From assembly GCA_020634455.1 (NCBI GenBank), contig JACKBQ010000001.1, positions 1,860,001 to 1,924,000 of the forward strand: 64,000 nt of DNA. Reading direction: 5' to 3'. The notes below the pieces were generated by a model. It made no database searches. It saw only the letters and a list, made by a program, of their open reading frames with translations, and was not told where the DNA came from. This DNA comes from Ardenticatenaceae bacterium. GTDB taxonomy: Bacteria > Chloroflexota > Anaerolineae > Promineifilales > Promineifilaceae. Positions 18,090-27,172 of this stretch are shown here, piece by piece. How positions within the stretch are numbered: position 1 is the stretch's first letter; every line of letters begins with the position of its first letter. A program made the position numbers and the translations under genes.

Positions 18090-19877
18090 ATGACCACAAA
18101 AGCAGAGTTTTTACAGCAACATCCGCTTTTTAAATATCTGGAAGAAGACCATATCGAAGCCCTGGCCCAAATAACAGACGAGGTGCAATATGAAAATGGC
18201 GGCATGGTTGCCTACCAGGGTGACGTAGCCAGCAGCCTGTACCTTGTGAAGAACGGCCGTCTCTACGCCGAAACCCGCCAAAACGACATCGCCAACAACT
18301 CCTACGTTGTAGATACCAAAGATTACCTCACCAACGATTATTTTCAGGACACCTGGTTATTTGCCCCAAACGTACACCCCGCCAACGTCAAAGCCAAATC
18401 CTACCGCGACAACCCCGCCACCGTCCTCATCATTAGCGGCACCAACTTTGTACGCTTTTTACTGAAATACCCAGATGCCCTGCCCCTGCTAGAAACCGAG
18501 GAAGAAGAAATAGAAGAAGAGCTCGTCCACGTTGCCGGATTATCGCCCCTGGCTTATGAAGAAGCGCAAAAACTATTCTCTACTGCCAAACGCAAGCGCA
18601 CCGTCATTAGCATCCTGCCAGATGAACTGGTTGAATTCAACTCTCGGCGCAGCCGGCTTTACTTGCTCGTACAAATCTTCTTCCCGGTACTAGCCATGCT
18701 GTTGCTGCCCACACTCTTTTTCCTTTTCTTCAACGCACAACCAACAGAAAGCTTTCTTTACCGACTCCGTTTTGGTGTGCCCGGCTTCTTGTCCGTGATT
18801 CTGTTGATTGTAGTGCTGTTTCAGACGCTAGACTGGTCAAACGATTATTTTGTTATTACCAACAAACGTGTTGTACATCGTGAATTTGATCTACGAACCT
18901 TTAGAGTTGACATAAAAACTGCGCGTATTGACCAGGTACAAAGTGTAGAAATTGCCAAGCCTACCTTTATCTCGAATCTTTTTAACTTTGGCACTGCCCG
19001 CATTACCACCGCCTCGGCCTTTGGCACCATTCTTTTTGACAATATAAACAATCCTCTTGAGGTAAAAGAAACGCTCGATCGGCAAAGCAAGCGCGTCAAA
19101 ACTTTGGATGCCAGCCTGGAGCAATCATTGCTACGCGAAACATTTACCGATCATTTTGCCGTCAAACCCCAATACCAACCCGTCGGTGAAAAAGCCAATG
19201 AACTTCCCCCTGCCAAACCCGCGCACCGCAAAGGCTTGCTGTGGCAGCTACGCCAACGCTATACCTGGCGCGTAGAAAAAGATAACGTCATCATCTATCG
19301 CAAGCATTTCATCGTTCTCGTTCTTGAATCGGTTATCCCGCTAGGTCTCGCCTTGCTCGGCATTGTTGTTTCATTTGTACTTATTCGCTACTTCGAGTTT
19401 ACTTTCCGGCAGCTGCTGCCAACGCTTATTTTTGCTTACTCGCTTGATCTGCTGTGGCTCATTTGGCGCGTAGAAGATTGGCGCAATGACATGTTCCAAC
19501 TGACCGACCGGCTTATTGTGGATATTGATCGAAAGCCGTTTGGCTTTGGCGAAAGTCGCAAACAAGCGCCACTCAGCAACATCCAAAACGTAAATGCGTA
19601 CACGCCGGGCCTCATTCACACCATTTTTAACTACGGCAATGTGGAAATTGAGACAGCCGGGGCCGAAAGCAACCTGGTTTTTGAGGACATTCCCTACCCC
19701 AGCGTGATTCAAAGCGACATTTTTGCTCAATTAGAAAACATGCTTGCCCAGCAGCGCCGCAACCAGCGAGGCACTCGCCACAAAGAGTATGCCTTGCTGA
19801 TGGATGTATATAAGCAAACGATGGAGCAGGATCGCATTCCGGACCGCACCCCCAGCGATGTGCCGCCGCTGCCATAA
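18090..19877 (+). CDS. Membrane protein with cyclic-nucleotide-binding domain and two bacterial PH domains
   Basis: A 595-residue protein. Residues ~1-140 resemble a CAP-family cyclic nucleotide-binding fold (HPLFKYLEEDHIEALAQI, then VAYQGDVASSLYLVKNGRLY). Two hydrophobic pairs follow (around residues 190-255 and 410-455), each followed by a bacterial PH (YdbS-like) domain: FVITNKRVVHREFDL and FQLTDRLIVDIDRKPFGFG. The core Arg/Ala residues for cAMP are not obvious. The start at 18090 is preceded by GGGAAAG. It probably senses a ligand on the cytoplasmic side and acts at the membrane; the function is unknown. Confidence 0.75.
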   Translation: MTTKAEFLQQHPLFKYLEEDHIEALAQITDEVQYENGGMVAYQGDVASSLYLVKNGRLYAETRQNDIANNSYVVDTKDYLTNDYFQDTWLFAPNVHPANVKAKSYRDNPATVLIISGTNFVRFLLKYPDALPLLETEEEEIEEELVHVAGLSPLAYEEAQKLFSTAKRKRTVISILPDELVEFNSRRSRLYLLVQIFFPVLAMLLLPTLFFLFFNAQPTESFLYRLRFGVPGFLSVILLIVVLFQTLDWSNDYFVITNKRVVHREFDLRTFRVDIKTARIDQVQSVEIAKPTFISNLFNFGTARITTASAFGTILFDNINNPLEVKETLDRQSKRVKTLDASLEQSLLRETFTDHFAVKPQYQPVGEKANELPPAKPAHRKGLLWQLRQRYTWRVEKDNVIIYRKHFIVLVLESVIPLGLALLGIVVSFVLIRYFEFTFRQLLPTLIFAYSLDLLWLIWRVEDWRNDMFQLTDRLIVDIDRKPFGFGESRKQAPLSNIQNVNAYTPGLIHTIFNYGNVEIETAGAESNLVFEDIPYPSVIQSDIFAQLENMLAQQRRNQRGTRHKEYALLMDVYKQTMEQDRIPDRTPSDVPPLP

Positions 19878-19889
19878 GCCGAATTTCTC

Positions 19890-20753
19890 ATGATTTTAGT
19901 GACTGGTGCAACGGGCTTTGTTGGCCGCTCTCTGATGGCCTGGCTAGAGCGGGAAGGCATTGCGGCGCGTGCTTACGAAGGGCGGATGAACAATCCGCTC
20001 CAACTTCGGCAAGAGCTGGAGGGCATTACCACGGTGGTTCACCTGGCCAGCTCGGAGGCGCGGGGGCGCAACCGGCTACTAAACCATGTGGATGTAGATG
20101 GCAGTGAGCGGCTGGTGGAGGAAGCGAAACGGGCCAACGTGCGGCGCATCATTTTTGTCAGTCGCCTGGGGGCGGACCCGGACAGTATGCACCCCCTTTT
20201 GCGGGCCAAGGGACAAGTGGAGCGCATTATTCAGCGCAGCGGCATTGATTACACCATTTTGCGTACGGCGTCGCTGTACGGCCGTAACGACCGCTACTTT
20301 GAACTCATTGTGGGGCTGGCTATCTGGTCCTGGCCTATTGTCTGGCTGCCCGGCGGCGGGCAAATTTGCAACCAGCCGCTATGGGTAGAAGATTTTGTGC
20401 GCTGCCTGGTTAAAAGCCTTAGCCGCTCCACGCTCATCAACAAAACAATCACCATTGCCGGCGGTGAGCAGTTGCCGTACGCGGCGCTGGTGCAACAACT
20501 GCTGGCGGTGGCTGGCTACCATCGTTTCCCCTTACCCATTCCCATGCTCATTTTTCGCCCGCTGACGCCAATGCTGTTCAACTGGTGGTACTGGCCTGCC
20601 GTGAGCCGCTACTTTATGGATCGCTTTTTTGTACCAGAAGTAACCGAGCACGATGCCGTGTATCGGCAGTTTGGCTTTCAGCCCGCGCGCATTCGGGACA
20701 CCATTAGCTATTTGCGGCGGCCAGGGCTGGCGCTGCGCATCTTCCGGCGGTAA
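19890..20753 (+). CDS. NAD(P)-binding atypical SDR (NmrA/NDUFA9-like)
   Basis: A 287-residue Rossmann protein: ILVTGATGFVGRSL at the N-terminus, VVHLASSEARG, then VRRIIFVSRLGADPDS and YTILRTASLYGRNDR. The Tyr-x-x-x-Lys pair is missing (HPLLRAKGQVE occupies the site), placing it with atypical SDRs that bind NAD(P) for redox sensing or complex stability. A hydrophobic stretch near residue 220 hints at membrane contact. It is 12 bases after the CNB/PH gene and ~10 before the esterase, so all three may be co-transcribed. Confidence 0.8.
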   Translation: MILVTGATGFVGRSLMAWLEREGIAARAYEGRMNNPLQLRQELEGITTVVHLASSEARGRNRLLNHVDVDGSERLVEEAKRANVRRIIFVSRLGADPDSMHPLLRAKGQVERIIQRSGIDYTILRTASLYGRNDRYFELIVGLAIWSWPIVWLPGGGQICNQPLWVEDFVRCLVKSLSRSTLINKTITIAGGEQLPYAALVQQLLAVAGYHRFPLPIPMLIFRPLTPMLFNWWYWPAVSRYFMDRFFVPEVTEHDAVYRQFGFQPARIRDTISYLRRPGLALRIFRR

Positions 20754-20762
20754 GATTTGGGC

Positions 20763-21764
20763 ATGATGAAGCGGTGGGGATTGCTTGTTTTGTTGCTGTT
20801 GTTGGGCTGTAGGGGTGAGGAACGGCCGTTGCCCACCCTCACACCTTCCCCAACGAACACACCCATCCCCGCCACGCTAACGCCTACAGCCACAACCACC
20901 CCCACACCGCTGCCCACTGCAACCCACACCGCCACACCCGTCCCCAGCCCGACGCCTGTGCCAACCGCAACACCAACTCCAACTCCAAGCGAAGGGGATA
21001 CGGCCGTTCCCAACGTCACCCAGCAATCAACCGTGCAGCGCTGGCAGGGCGTGGCCGAGTACAGCTTCTTTAGCCAGTCGCGCCAGCAAGAAATTTTCTT
21101 TACCCTGTACACGCCGCCCGGCTACGACCAATCCACCGAGCGGTACCCGGTGCTCTACTTTTTGCACGGCAGCCAGGGCAGCCACATTTTGTTTTGGAAT
21201 GCGATTAGCCGGGAGGTAGCGGCGGCCAACGGGGATGCCGGGGCGTGGCTGTCGCAGCTTATTAGCCGTGGCGAGCTGCCGCCATTCATTGTGGCCGCGC
21301 CACGCCGACCAGATGGGGCATGGGATGATGCAAACGCAGAGCTGGTAACGCAGGAGCTAATTGCGGCGGTGGATGGCCACTGGCGCACCATTGCTGATCG
21401 AAACGGCCGTTCCCTAGCAGGGTTCTCATTGGGAGCGGCAGGAACCATGCGCTACGCCGCGCAGCGTCCTGATCTGTACTGCAACGCCATGCCCCTGGCG
21501 GAAAGCGGGGTAGATGATGCGGCTACCTGGTTTGAACAAAATGGTACGGCCGTTCTGCAAAGCGGTCTGGAAGTGGCGCTGGTGGTGGGTGAACTGGATA
21601 CGCGGGGGGTGAATGCAAGTACGGCCGTTGCCGACCGGCTCACCCAGCTAGGCATCCCCCACCAACTGCAAATTGTCCCCGATGTGCCCCACAATTTTGG
21701 CCAGCTTTACAACCAAATTGGCCTTCAGGCGCTGCAATTCCACGCTAGCTGCTGGCAAAATTAA
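20763..21764 (+). CDS. Lipoprotein esterase of the EsterD/feruloyl-esterase type with Thr/Pro linker
   Basis: A 333-residue secreted lipoprotein: a leucine-rich signal ends in LLGC near residue 16. A ~50-residue linker almost wholly of Thr and Pro follows, then an alpha/beta hydrolase: YTPPGYDQSTERYPVLYFLHG, the nucleophile elbow GFSLGAAG, and a VPHNF motif with the likely catalytic His. It would cleave ester bonds of polysaccharide side groups or lipids outside the cell. The ATG at 20763 is used because the frame upstream starts with TTG. Confidence 0.84.
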   Translation: MMKRWGLLVLLLLLGCRGEERPLPTLTPSPTNTPIPATLTPTATTTPTPLPTATHTATPVPSPTPVPTATPTPTPSEGDTAVPNVTQQSTVQRWQGVAEYSFFSQSRQQEIFFTLYTPPGYDQSTERYPVLYFLHGSQGSHILFWNAISREVAAANGDAGAWLSQLISRGELPPFIVAAPRRPDGAWDDANAELVTQELIAAVDGHWRTIADRNGRSLAGFSLGAAGTMRYAAQRPDLYCNAMPLAESGVDDAATWFEQNGTAVLQSGLEVALVVGELDTRGVNASTAVADRLTQLGIPHQLQIVPDVPHNFGQLYNQIGLQALQFHASCWQN

Positions 21765-21902
21765 TGGTGAATTGAAGAAATGGATTAAACGAACTTTTAT
21801 CCGTGTTTACGTTCCAATCCGTGTCGCATTTTTGAAATGAGGGGTGGTGGGAAACGGCCGTTGCCAATCAAATAAACTAATAATTGGGATTTAAAACGAC
21901 AA

Positions 21903-21935
21903 GGCAGCGACGCAGAAAGAAGCTGCGCCACTGCC
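21903..21935. terminator. Possible transcription-ending hairpin
   Basis: GGCAG..CGCAG pairs with CTGCG..CTGCC around a short loop between convergent genes. There is no T tract, so termination is only a suggestion. Confidence 0.35.
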
Positions 21936-21979
21936 AGGGGGAGATTCACGCTAGCCATAAACCAAGCCGGAGCATGTGG

Positions 21980-22468
21980 TTATGGCGTACATTGAGCAGA
22001 AGTCGTGTAAAGGCTCAAGCCTGTTGGTAATCCATTGGACATGAAAACCGAGCCGGAGCTAGTTGATTCAAAGTCCGGTAGCCGCCCCTTTCCATCCCAC
22101 TCATAATGAACACCTTGTACAAAATATTCTCCCTCGATTGCATCATAAACTTGATCGTGAGAGATTCTGAGAGTATATCCATCACCTTGACCTATGAATC
22201 TTATGCCAAGCTGAACATGTTCCTCTCTAGAATTCAAGACAGTTTCGCGTACGCCAATAGTGCATTTTCCTGTAACCTCATAAGTAATACCATCACAAGG
22301 GCTTGGTTGAATAAAGTAACAAGAAAAACTACTATCTTGACCTACTATTTCTAAGCTAGGCCCTTCAGTACGGCCGTTGCCTCCGCCATCTGCAAACACA
22401 GAGCCAATTCCTAGAACAAAAACCAAGCATACCGCTGTCAATAACGTTAAATAAGCCTGCCTTTTCAT
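21980..22468 (-). CDS. Secreted protein of unknown function
   Basis: A 162-residue protein with a clear signal peptide (MKRQAYLTLLTAVCLVFVLG, cleavage after VFADG-like region) and a small beta-rich mature part with four Cys (FSCYF, SPCDG, GKCTIG and a last Cys near the C-terminus), which could make two disulfides. The start is fixed by GGAGG eight bases before the ATG at 22468; an ATG 15 bases upstream lacks a site. I do not recognise the family. A 16-base direct repeat at 22492-22523 sits in its promoter region. Confidence 0.72.
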   Translation of the reverse strand: MKRQAYLTLLTAVCLVFVLGIGSVFADGGGNGRTEGPSLEIVGQDSSFSCYFIQPSPCDGITYEVTGKCTIGVRETVLNSREEHVQLGIRFIGQGDGYTLRISHDQVYDAIEGEYFVQGVHYEWDGKGRLPDFESTSSGSVFMSNGLPTGLSLYTTSAQCTP

Positions 22469-22491
22469 TGACGAAACCTCCATACACCAAA

Positions 22492-22523
22492 TTCGGTGCG
22501 ACTAAATTTCGGTGCGACTAAAT
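22492..22523. promoter_or_regulatory. Tandem direct repeat, 2 x 16 bases, upstream of the secreted protein
   Basis: TTCGGTGCGACTAAAT occurs twice head to tail. It lies 24-55 bases upstream of the ATG of the minus-strand gene, a fitting place for a regulator binding one and a half helical turns apart; this is inference. Confidence 0.45.
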
Positions 22524-22600
22524 TGTAGAATCTATATTGAGGAGTCAAAGCGCGAATCTATTATTTAGGGTATCACAGCCTGTCAAATTTGTTCTTTGTA

Positions 22601-22740
22601 TCACAATTCTTGTTCGATGAGCGTCACAGCGCAGGCAAGGCCGTTTTCTGTGCGGATTTTTTTGGCCCCACGCCCAGCGCCGCCACTTGCTGCCCCAAAA
22701 CGGCTGGTCGGCAAAGTACAGCACCAAAATGGCGTTGAAA
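22601..22740 (-). pseudogene. Remnant of a UDP-glycosyltransferase (GT1/MGT-like) C-terminus
   Basis: On minus the sequence reads NAILVLYFADQPFWGSK, matching the (G/A)DQPFWG donor-loop motif of sterol/macrolide glycosyltransferases. After a frame change it continues GVGPKKIRTENGLACAVTLIEQEL and a stop, which resembles the last residues of the same enzymes. The helix normally between the two is missing and the frames do not join, so this is a decayed end of a larger gene. It abuts the stop codon of the kinase gene upstream, indicating a deletion that removed the rest. Confidence 0.55.
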
Positions 22741-24354
22741 TTATGGATGATGCCCGTTGGCTACGGGGATGATGAAGTGGAAGGTGGTTCCTTCGCGGTA
22801 TTTGCTCTCGAACCAGATACGGCCGTCGTGGAGTTCTACTAAATTTTTGGTGATGTTTAGCCCCAGCCCGGTGCCTGGCGATTGCAGTGCCTCATCGTCG
22901 CTGCCCCGGTAAAATTTGTTGAAGATCGCTTTCTGCTCTTCTTCCTTGATGCCCAAACCGGTATCTGCGACAGAAACATGAATCATCGGCTGCACTTCAG
23001 CCTCTTCGTTCACGCTGTTCATCTCTTCGGCACAAATGGTGATACGGCCGTTTTCCGGCGTGTACTTGTACGCATTGCTCACCAAATTGGTCAGAATTTG
23101 TTCCAGACGGTTGCGGTCCGCCCACACATCTGGCAGAGAGTCTGGCAGCATCAGCGCCAACGTTTGCCGCTTGGCTTCAATCTGTGCCCGCGTGGCGCTC
23201 ATCACCTCCGTCACCACCTCCGCCAACTGAATTGGCTGCGTTTCCAAATGCAGTTGACCAGATTCCAACCGCGAAACATCCGTCAGGTCGGTTACCAGGC
23301 GGTTCATCCGGTTCACATTGCTGCGAATCGTATCCAAAAATGTAGTTTGCGCTTCATTGATCGGCCCAAAATTGCCAGACAATAGCAAATCGGCATACCC
23401 TTTGATGGAGGTCATAGGGATTTTAAGTTCGTGCGAAACAAAGGAGACAAATTCGCTTTTCGCCTGGTTGGCTACCTTCATGGCCTCCACCAGCTGGGCA
23501 TTGGCCACGGCGATGGCGGCGTGGTTGCCTAGCCGCTGCAAAAAGTCTAGTTGTTCCGGCTGCCACTGGTGTGCCTGGGTACTTTCTAGCATCAACAGGG
23601 CAATAACGGCCGTTTCCCGGTACAGTGGCAGCACAATTTGGCTTTGAGTCCGCGCCAACAGCCCACCCCCAGCCGTATCTGGCACATAGGCCAGACGGCC
23701 GTCTTGCAACGCTTGCTGAGTCGCGGGGAGCTGATCCAGCAGCACAAATGGAGAATCTTCATAAATTTCGTAGGTATACCCGTGGGAAGCAAGAATGTGT
23801 AACCGATCTTCCTGCAACGTGCCCATCGCGCCAGCTTCGCCACCCACCTGCCGCAGCGCCCAGTCCAGCGTAATTTCCATCACCCGCCGCATTTCCAGCG
23901 TGGCGTTCAGCTCGGCATCAATTCGCTGTAGCGTCGCCATTTCCTTCAGGCGGCGCTGCTCCTGGTCGTACAGCCGCTTGCGCCCCAGGCTGGCGTTAAT
24001 GCGCGCTTTAAGCAGCGGCATACTGTACGGCTTCGGCAAATAATCTTCTGCGCCCAGTTCAATGCCACGCACAATGCTCTCTATGTCATCCGCAGCCGAA
24101 AGGATGATGATGGGGATGTTCTGCAGGTCGGGCATCTCTTTGAGGATAGGCAGCAGCTCGAACCCACTCAGCACGGGCATCATAATGTCTAGCAGAATGA
24201 TGTCTACGGAATGATGCGTGAGTTTTTCCAGAGCGACACGGCCGTTTTCCGCCTCAATGACCCTATGCCCCACCATTTCCAACCGACGCGCCAGCATATC
24301 GCGATTGATGTCGCTGTCATCTACTAAAAGGATGCGGGCCTGGTCGTCATTCAT
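22741..24354 (-). CDS. Response regulator-GAF-histidine kinase hybrid
   Basis: A 537-residue cytoplasmic signalling protein. Residues 1-125 are a receiver (ILLVDDSDINRD, phospho-Asp in IILLDIMMP, Lys in YLPKPYS). Residues ~145-290 are a GAF sensor domain. The HisKA motif FVSFVSHELKIPMTSIKGY carries the phospho-His near residue 312, and the ATPase follows with N box NLVSNAYKYTPENG, DTGLGIK and PGTGLGL. No membrane segment is present. It is transcribed after the receiver gene at 24392, 37 bases apart, so the two likely form a phosphorelay. Confidence 0.92.
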   Translation of the reverse strand: MNDDQARILLVDDSDINRDMLARRLEMVGHRVIEAENGRVALEKLTHHSVDIILLDIMMPVLSGFELLPILKEMPDLQNIPIIILSAADDIESIVRGIELGAEDYLPKPYSMPLLKARINASLGRKRLYDQEQRRLKEMATLQRIDAELNATLEMRRVMEITLDWALRQVGGEAGAMGTLQEDRLHILASHGYTYEIYEDSPFVLLDQLPATQQALQDGRLAYVPDTAGGGLLARTQSQIVLPLYRETAVIALLMLESTQAHQWQPEQLDFLQRLGNHAAIAVANAQLVEAMKVANQAKSEFVSFVSHELKIPMTSIKGYADLLLSGNFGPINEAQTTFLDTIRSNVNRMNRLVTDLTDVSRLESGQLHLETQPIQLAEVVTEVMSATRAQIEAKRQTLALMLPDSLPDVWADRNRLEQILTNLVSNAYKYTPENGRITICAEEMNSVNEEAEVQPMIHVSVADTGLGIKEEEQKAIFNKFYRGSDDEALQSPGTGLGLNITKNLVELHDGRIWFESKYREGTTFHFIIPVANGHHP

Positions 24355-24391
24355 TTTATTCTAGGGCATGTGGCGATGGGTTACGGCCGTT

Positions 24392-24802
24392 TCACAAAGC
24401 TGCACTCTCAGCACTATCCTTGGGACGATTCAAAAGCATTTCTATTTTGGTGAAAAGCTGGGAAAACTGGATTGGCTTGGTCATAAATGCATCACACCCC
24501 GCCTCAAAGCAGCGGTGCAAATCTTTGGAAGTGGATTGAGCTGTCAGGGCAATGATGGGAATATGGGCGGTGCTGGGTTCTGCCTTTAGCCGACGGGTCG
24601 CTTCCCAGCCGGTAATGTTGGGCAAGCGAATATCCATCAAGACAAGACCGGGACACTCGTCTTTGGCCGTACGCACGCCCGCCAGCCCATCCTCGGCGGT
24701 TAAAACGGTGTACCCGCGATCGACCAGATTCAACTGCAAAATACCGCGAATCACTGGGTCATCTTCTATGACTAAAACGGTTTGAGAGGCGTTGGCTGTC
24801 AT
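24392..24802 (-). CDS. Single-domain response regulator
   Basis: A 136-residue CheY-like receiver: VLVIEDDPVIRGIL gives the acidic pair, LVLMDIRLP the phospho-Asp, IALTAQS the Thr, and FMTKPIQ the Lys. No output domain is attached, so it passes phosphate or binds a partner. It leads a two-gene unit with the hybrid kinase. A GAGGGAAC ribosome site precedes the ATG and an extended -10 is found at 24875-24880. Confidence 0.93.
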   Translation of the reverse strand: MTANASQTVLVIEDDPVIRGILQLNLVDRGYTVLTAEDGLAGVRTAKDECPGLVLMDIRLPNITGWEATRRLKAEPSTAHIPIIALTAQSTSKDLHRCFEAGCDAFMTKPIQFSQLFTKIEMLLNRPKDSAESAAL

Positions 24803-24874
24803 GTTGTTCCCTCTTGTGTGTATGCAATGTGCCCTAAACGGCCGTTACCAGCCATTTTCAGGACAATTGAAAGC

Positions 24875-24880
24875 AGTATA
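24875..24880 (-). promoter_or_regulatory. Extended -10 promoter for the response regulator pair
   Basis: On minus the sequence TGCTATACT gives an extended -10 with no clear -35. It sits about 72 bases before the start codon. Confidence 0.45.
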
Positions 24881-24973
24881 GCACAGGGGAATACGGCCGT
24901 TTCCCACCTAAAAGCAATTTTTACTGTCTGTTCACAGGGAAAAAAGTACACATGGGGAAGTAAAAAGTGAACA

Positions 24974-25020
24974 GTGATAAGTAAAAAGTACCAGCAAACT
25001 TTTCACTTTTTACTTATCAC
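24974..25020. repeat. Palindromic repeat, GTGATAAGTAAAAAGT family, copy 1
   Basis: GTGATAAGTAAAAAGT (24974-24989) pairs with ACTTTTTACTTATCAC ending at 25020. It lies at the 3' end of the minus-strand helicase-like gene. Other copies are at 34291-34358 and 46966-47040. Confidence 0.75.
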
Positions 25021-25026
25021 TCAAAC

Positions 25027-27093
25027 TCATCGCACCGCTTGCAGCGCTCGCCACAGCGGCCCATCCTGGCGCACGCCGCGCCGATCCAGGTCACTGCTGG
25101 CCAGCAAGATGCCGTCGCTGCACCGCGCCGTCAGGCCGCGCACAATGCGGCTGAGCAGTTGGTTGCGGATGTGGAAGTCGTTATCCATCGTCCACGGCAG
25201 GCTGGGATCGTAGCTTTGCGCCAGCACAAAAGCGTTGCTCAGAGGCTGATTGGGGATGTCCCACCAACCGGTTGCGGCCGTTTCCAGCCACACCTGCACC
25301 CGCACCGGCGAACCGGCCAGCAAGTAGCCGTAAATCGTCGAAATCATGATGCCGTTGGGGTCGGGCGGGTCGCCCAACTCTGGCGGATTGGCCGTCACCA
25401 AGCCCTGGTTGATGCCGTCGATGAAGGCGTGGCCCACGGCCGCGGGCGTGTACAGCCCAATCGCCTCGGCGGACTGACGCAGGCGGGTGGCCGCCTGTAC
25501 CAACCAATCGCAAACGGCCGCTGCCGCCACGTCTGGTTCTGGCTGAAAGCGCCGCTCGGAGAGCAAGGTAAAGAGGCTGTGTAGAAAAACGTCAATGGTG
25601 GAACGGCCGTCTTGCCCCGCCAGCCACAAACGAATCTCTTCGTACAGCCCCACAAAATCCATGCCCACACGGCTCTGGATGCGCTCCGGCAGTTCAGCGA
25701 TGGGCAGCAGGTGGGCGGTGTCGGGCTGGTAAAGCCATTCTGTCAGCAGCTCAGCGCGGGCTGGATCAAGGCCATCAATGCTGAGGGTGAGCGCTTCGGC
25801 TACATCGAACGGACTTGGGGATAAATGCCAGTCAGGATGGGCCAACGCCAGCCAGGTGAGCCAGGCGCGCACGCGCGGTTCGTCGCGGGGGCTGGAGCGG
25901 CGACGCAGCAGGTAGTAGGGCAGTCCGGCATTGCGGAAAGCGTTTTCCAGCATGTAGCGCAGCGCGCCGTCCAGGTACGGAGCGATGATCGCAATTTCCG
26001 ATGGGTGCAGGTTGCGCGTGGCCATCAGCTCCACCAGCGCGTCAGCCAGTTGGATGACCATCTCGCGGCGATAACGACCACCAACGGTGCCCAGGAGCGC
26101 CTGCTGTGCCTCGGCAAATGGTTTGGTGGTATGCATGAGTTGGTTTTCCACCAGATTGGCCAGATGGGTTAGCGGCGCATTGGTGATGAAGGAATCCTTG
26201 AATTCAAAGGCATAGGCGCTGCGGCTGCGGAAGGTGTTTGCCCCCAGCGGGTCGGCGGCGAGGAACCGTTTGTAGCCACCCGCAGCGTCGTAGGATACGG
26301 CCGTTGTCACCGTTTCGTTCATCAGTTCAGCCACAAAATTTTGCCCGGCGGGCGTTTGCTCCTCAATGTTGTCTACGATGAGGTGACGGTACCGCTCGCT
26401 AAAATATTTGTGGAATTCGGGATGCTGCACCAGCTGCGTGTCGAATACTTCCACAGCCAGCGACAAATCGAGCAGGCTGTCGCGCAGGCAGGTGGCGCGG
26501 AACTGGCGGGCGGCTTCGGCCGCTTCGTTCAGGTGGCGGATGCGCTCTGGTTCGCCCGCCCAGGTGCGGATTTGCCGCTCGATGGCTTCGCCCAGGCTGA
26601 GGCTGTTGAGCGCCGCCCGGTTCAGCGTGTCTAAAAGCTGGCTTACAATTTGCTGCGGGCGCAGGCGCAGGTCGGCAAAGGCACCGTCGTTGAGCATGGG
26701 GGTGATGATGTGCCACATGAGTAGTTGGGCCAGGTCGTAGCTGAGGAAGGTGGGGGGATGATACGGCCGTTCAAATCCCGCCGAACGCGCCACCAGCGGC
26801 CAGAACAACTTCACCATCTCCATCGCCATCTGGGTGTAGGTACTGATCTTCAAATCCGCATAAGGCCCCAGGCCGGATTGGTGCACCGCGTCCAGGTAAC
26901 CGCTGGCCTGATCTGGTTCAGCGACAATGACCAGCAGCGTGTAGGCGGGTTCGCCATCTTGCAGCAGGCGCAGGAGGCGCTGTTGCAGGGCAAAACTTTT
27001 ACCTGTTCCGGCCGGGCCAAGCAAAAAGCTGGTCTGTTCTGCCGCGATGGCGGCCTGTTGGGTAGGGGTCAATTCAACGAGCACGTCTGTCAT
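25027..27093 (-). CDS. Degenerate superfamily 1 helicase-like ATPase (UvrD/PcrA-related)
   Basis: A 688-residue protein. The N-terminus ELTPTQQAAI and Walker A GPAGTGKSF (about residues 24-32) match UvrD-type helicases. The Walker B area reads LIVDNIEEQTP instead of the usual VDEFQDT, and the following strand (VSYDAAGGYKRFLAADP) lacks the GDxxQxIY of motif III. Later, EIAIIAPYLDGALRYML parallels motif IV, but motifs V and VI are replaced by STIYGYLLAGSP and have no YVALTRA. It keeps nucleotide binding while losing much of the helicase machinery. The ATG at 27093 has no ribosome site and lies 6 bases after a TATACT box (leaderless). Confidence 0.75.
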   Translation of the reverse strand: MTDVLVELTPTQQAAIAAEQTSFLLGPAGTGKSFALQQRLLRLLQDGEPAYTLLVIVAEPDQASGYLDAVHQSGLGPYADLKISTYTQMAMEMVKLFWPLVARSAGFERPYHPPTFLSYDLAQLLMWHIITPMLNDGAFADLRLRPQQIVSQLLDTLNRAALNSLSLGEAIERQIRTWAGEPERIRHLNEAAEAARQFRATCLRDSLLDLSLAVEVFDTQLVQHPEFHKYFSERYRHLIVDNIEEQTPAGQNFVAELMNETVTTAVSYDAAGGYKRFLAADPLGANTFRSRSAYAFEFKDSFITNAPLTHLANLVENQLMHTTKPFAEAQQALLGTVGGRYRREMVIQLADALVELMATRNLHPSEIAIIAPYLDGALRYMLENAFRNAGLPYYLLRRRSSPRDEPRVRAWLTWLALAHPDWHLSPSPFDVAEALTLSIDGLDPARAELLTEWLYQPDTAHLLPIAELPERIQSRVGMDFVGLYEEIRLWLAGQDGRSTIDVFLHSLFTLLSERRFQPEPDVAAAAVCDWLVQAATRLRQSAEAIGLYTPAAVGHAFIDGINQGLVTANPPELGDPPDPNGIMISTIYGYLLAGSPVRVQVWLETAATGWWDIPNQPLSNAFVLAQSYDPSLPWTMDNDFHIRNQLLSRIVRGLTARCSDGILLASSDLDRRGVRQDGPLWRALQAVR

Positions 27094-27099
27094 GGGGGA

Positions 27100-27127
27100 A
27101 GTATAGCGTTGGGGTGGTGGGTTGCAA
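27100..27127 (-). promoter_or_regulatory. Promoter with leaderless start for the helicase-like gene
   Basis: On minus: TTGCAA (27122-27127), 16-base spacer, TATACT (27100-27105), then six bases and the ATG at 27093. The transcript would begin at or next to the start codon. Confidence 0.6.
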
Positions 27128-27172
27128 AACGGCCGTTCCCCACCCCAACCCCCCAACCATTTCCCAACCTGC

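Noticed and set aside
22545..22727. 60-residue minus frame as an intact small protein
   Set aside because: Its first part matches a glycosyltransferase end, then the frame is lost; it is better called a remnant.
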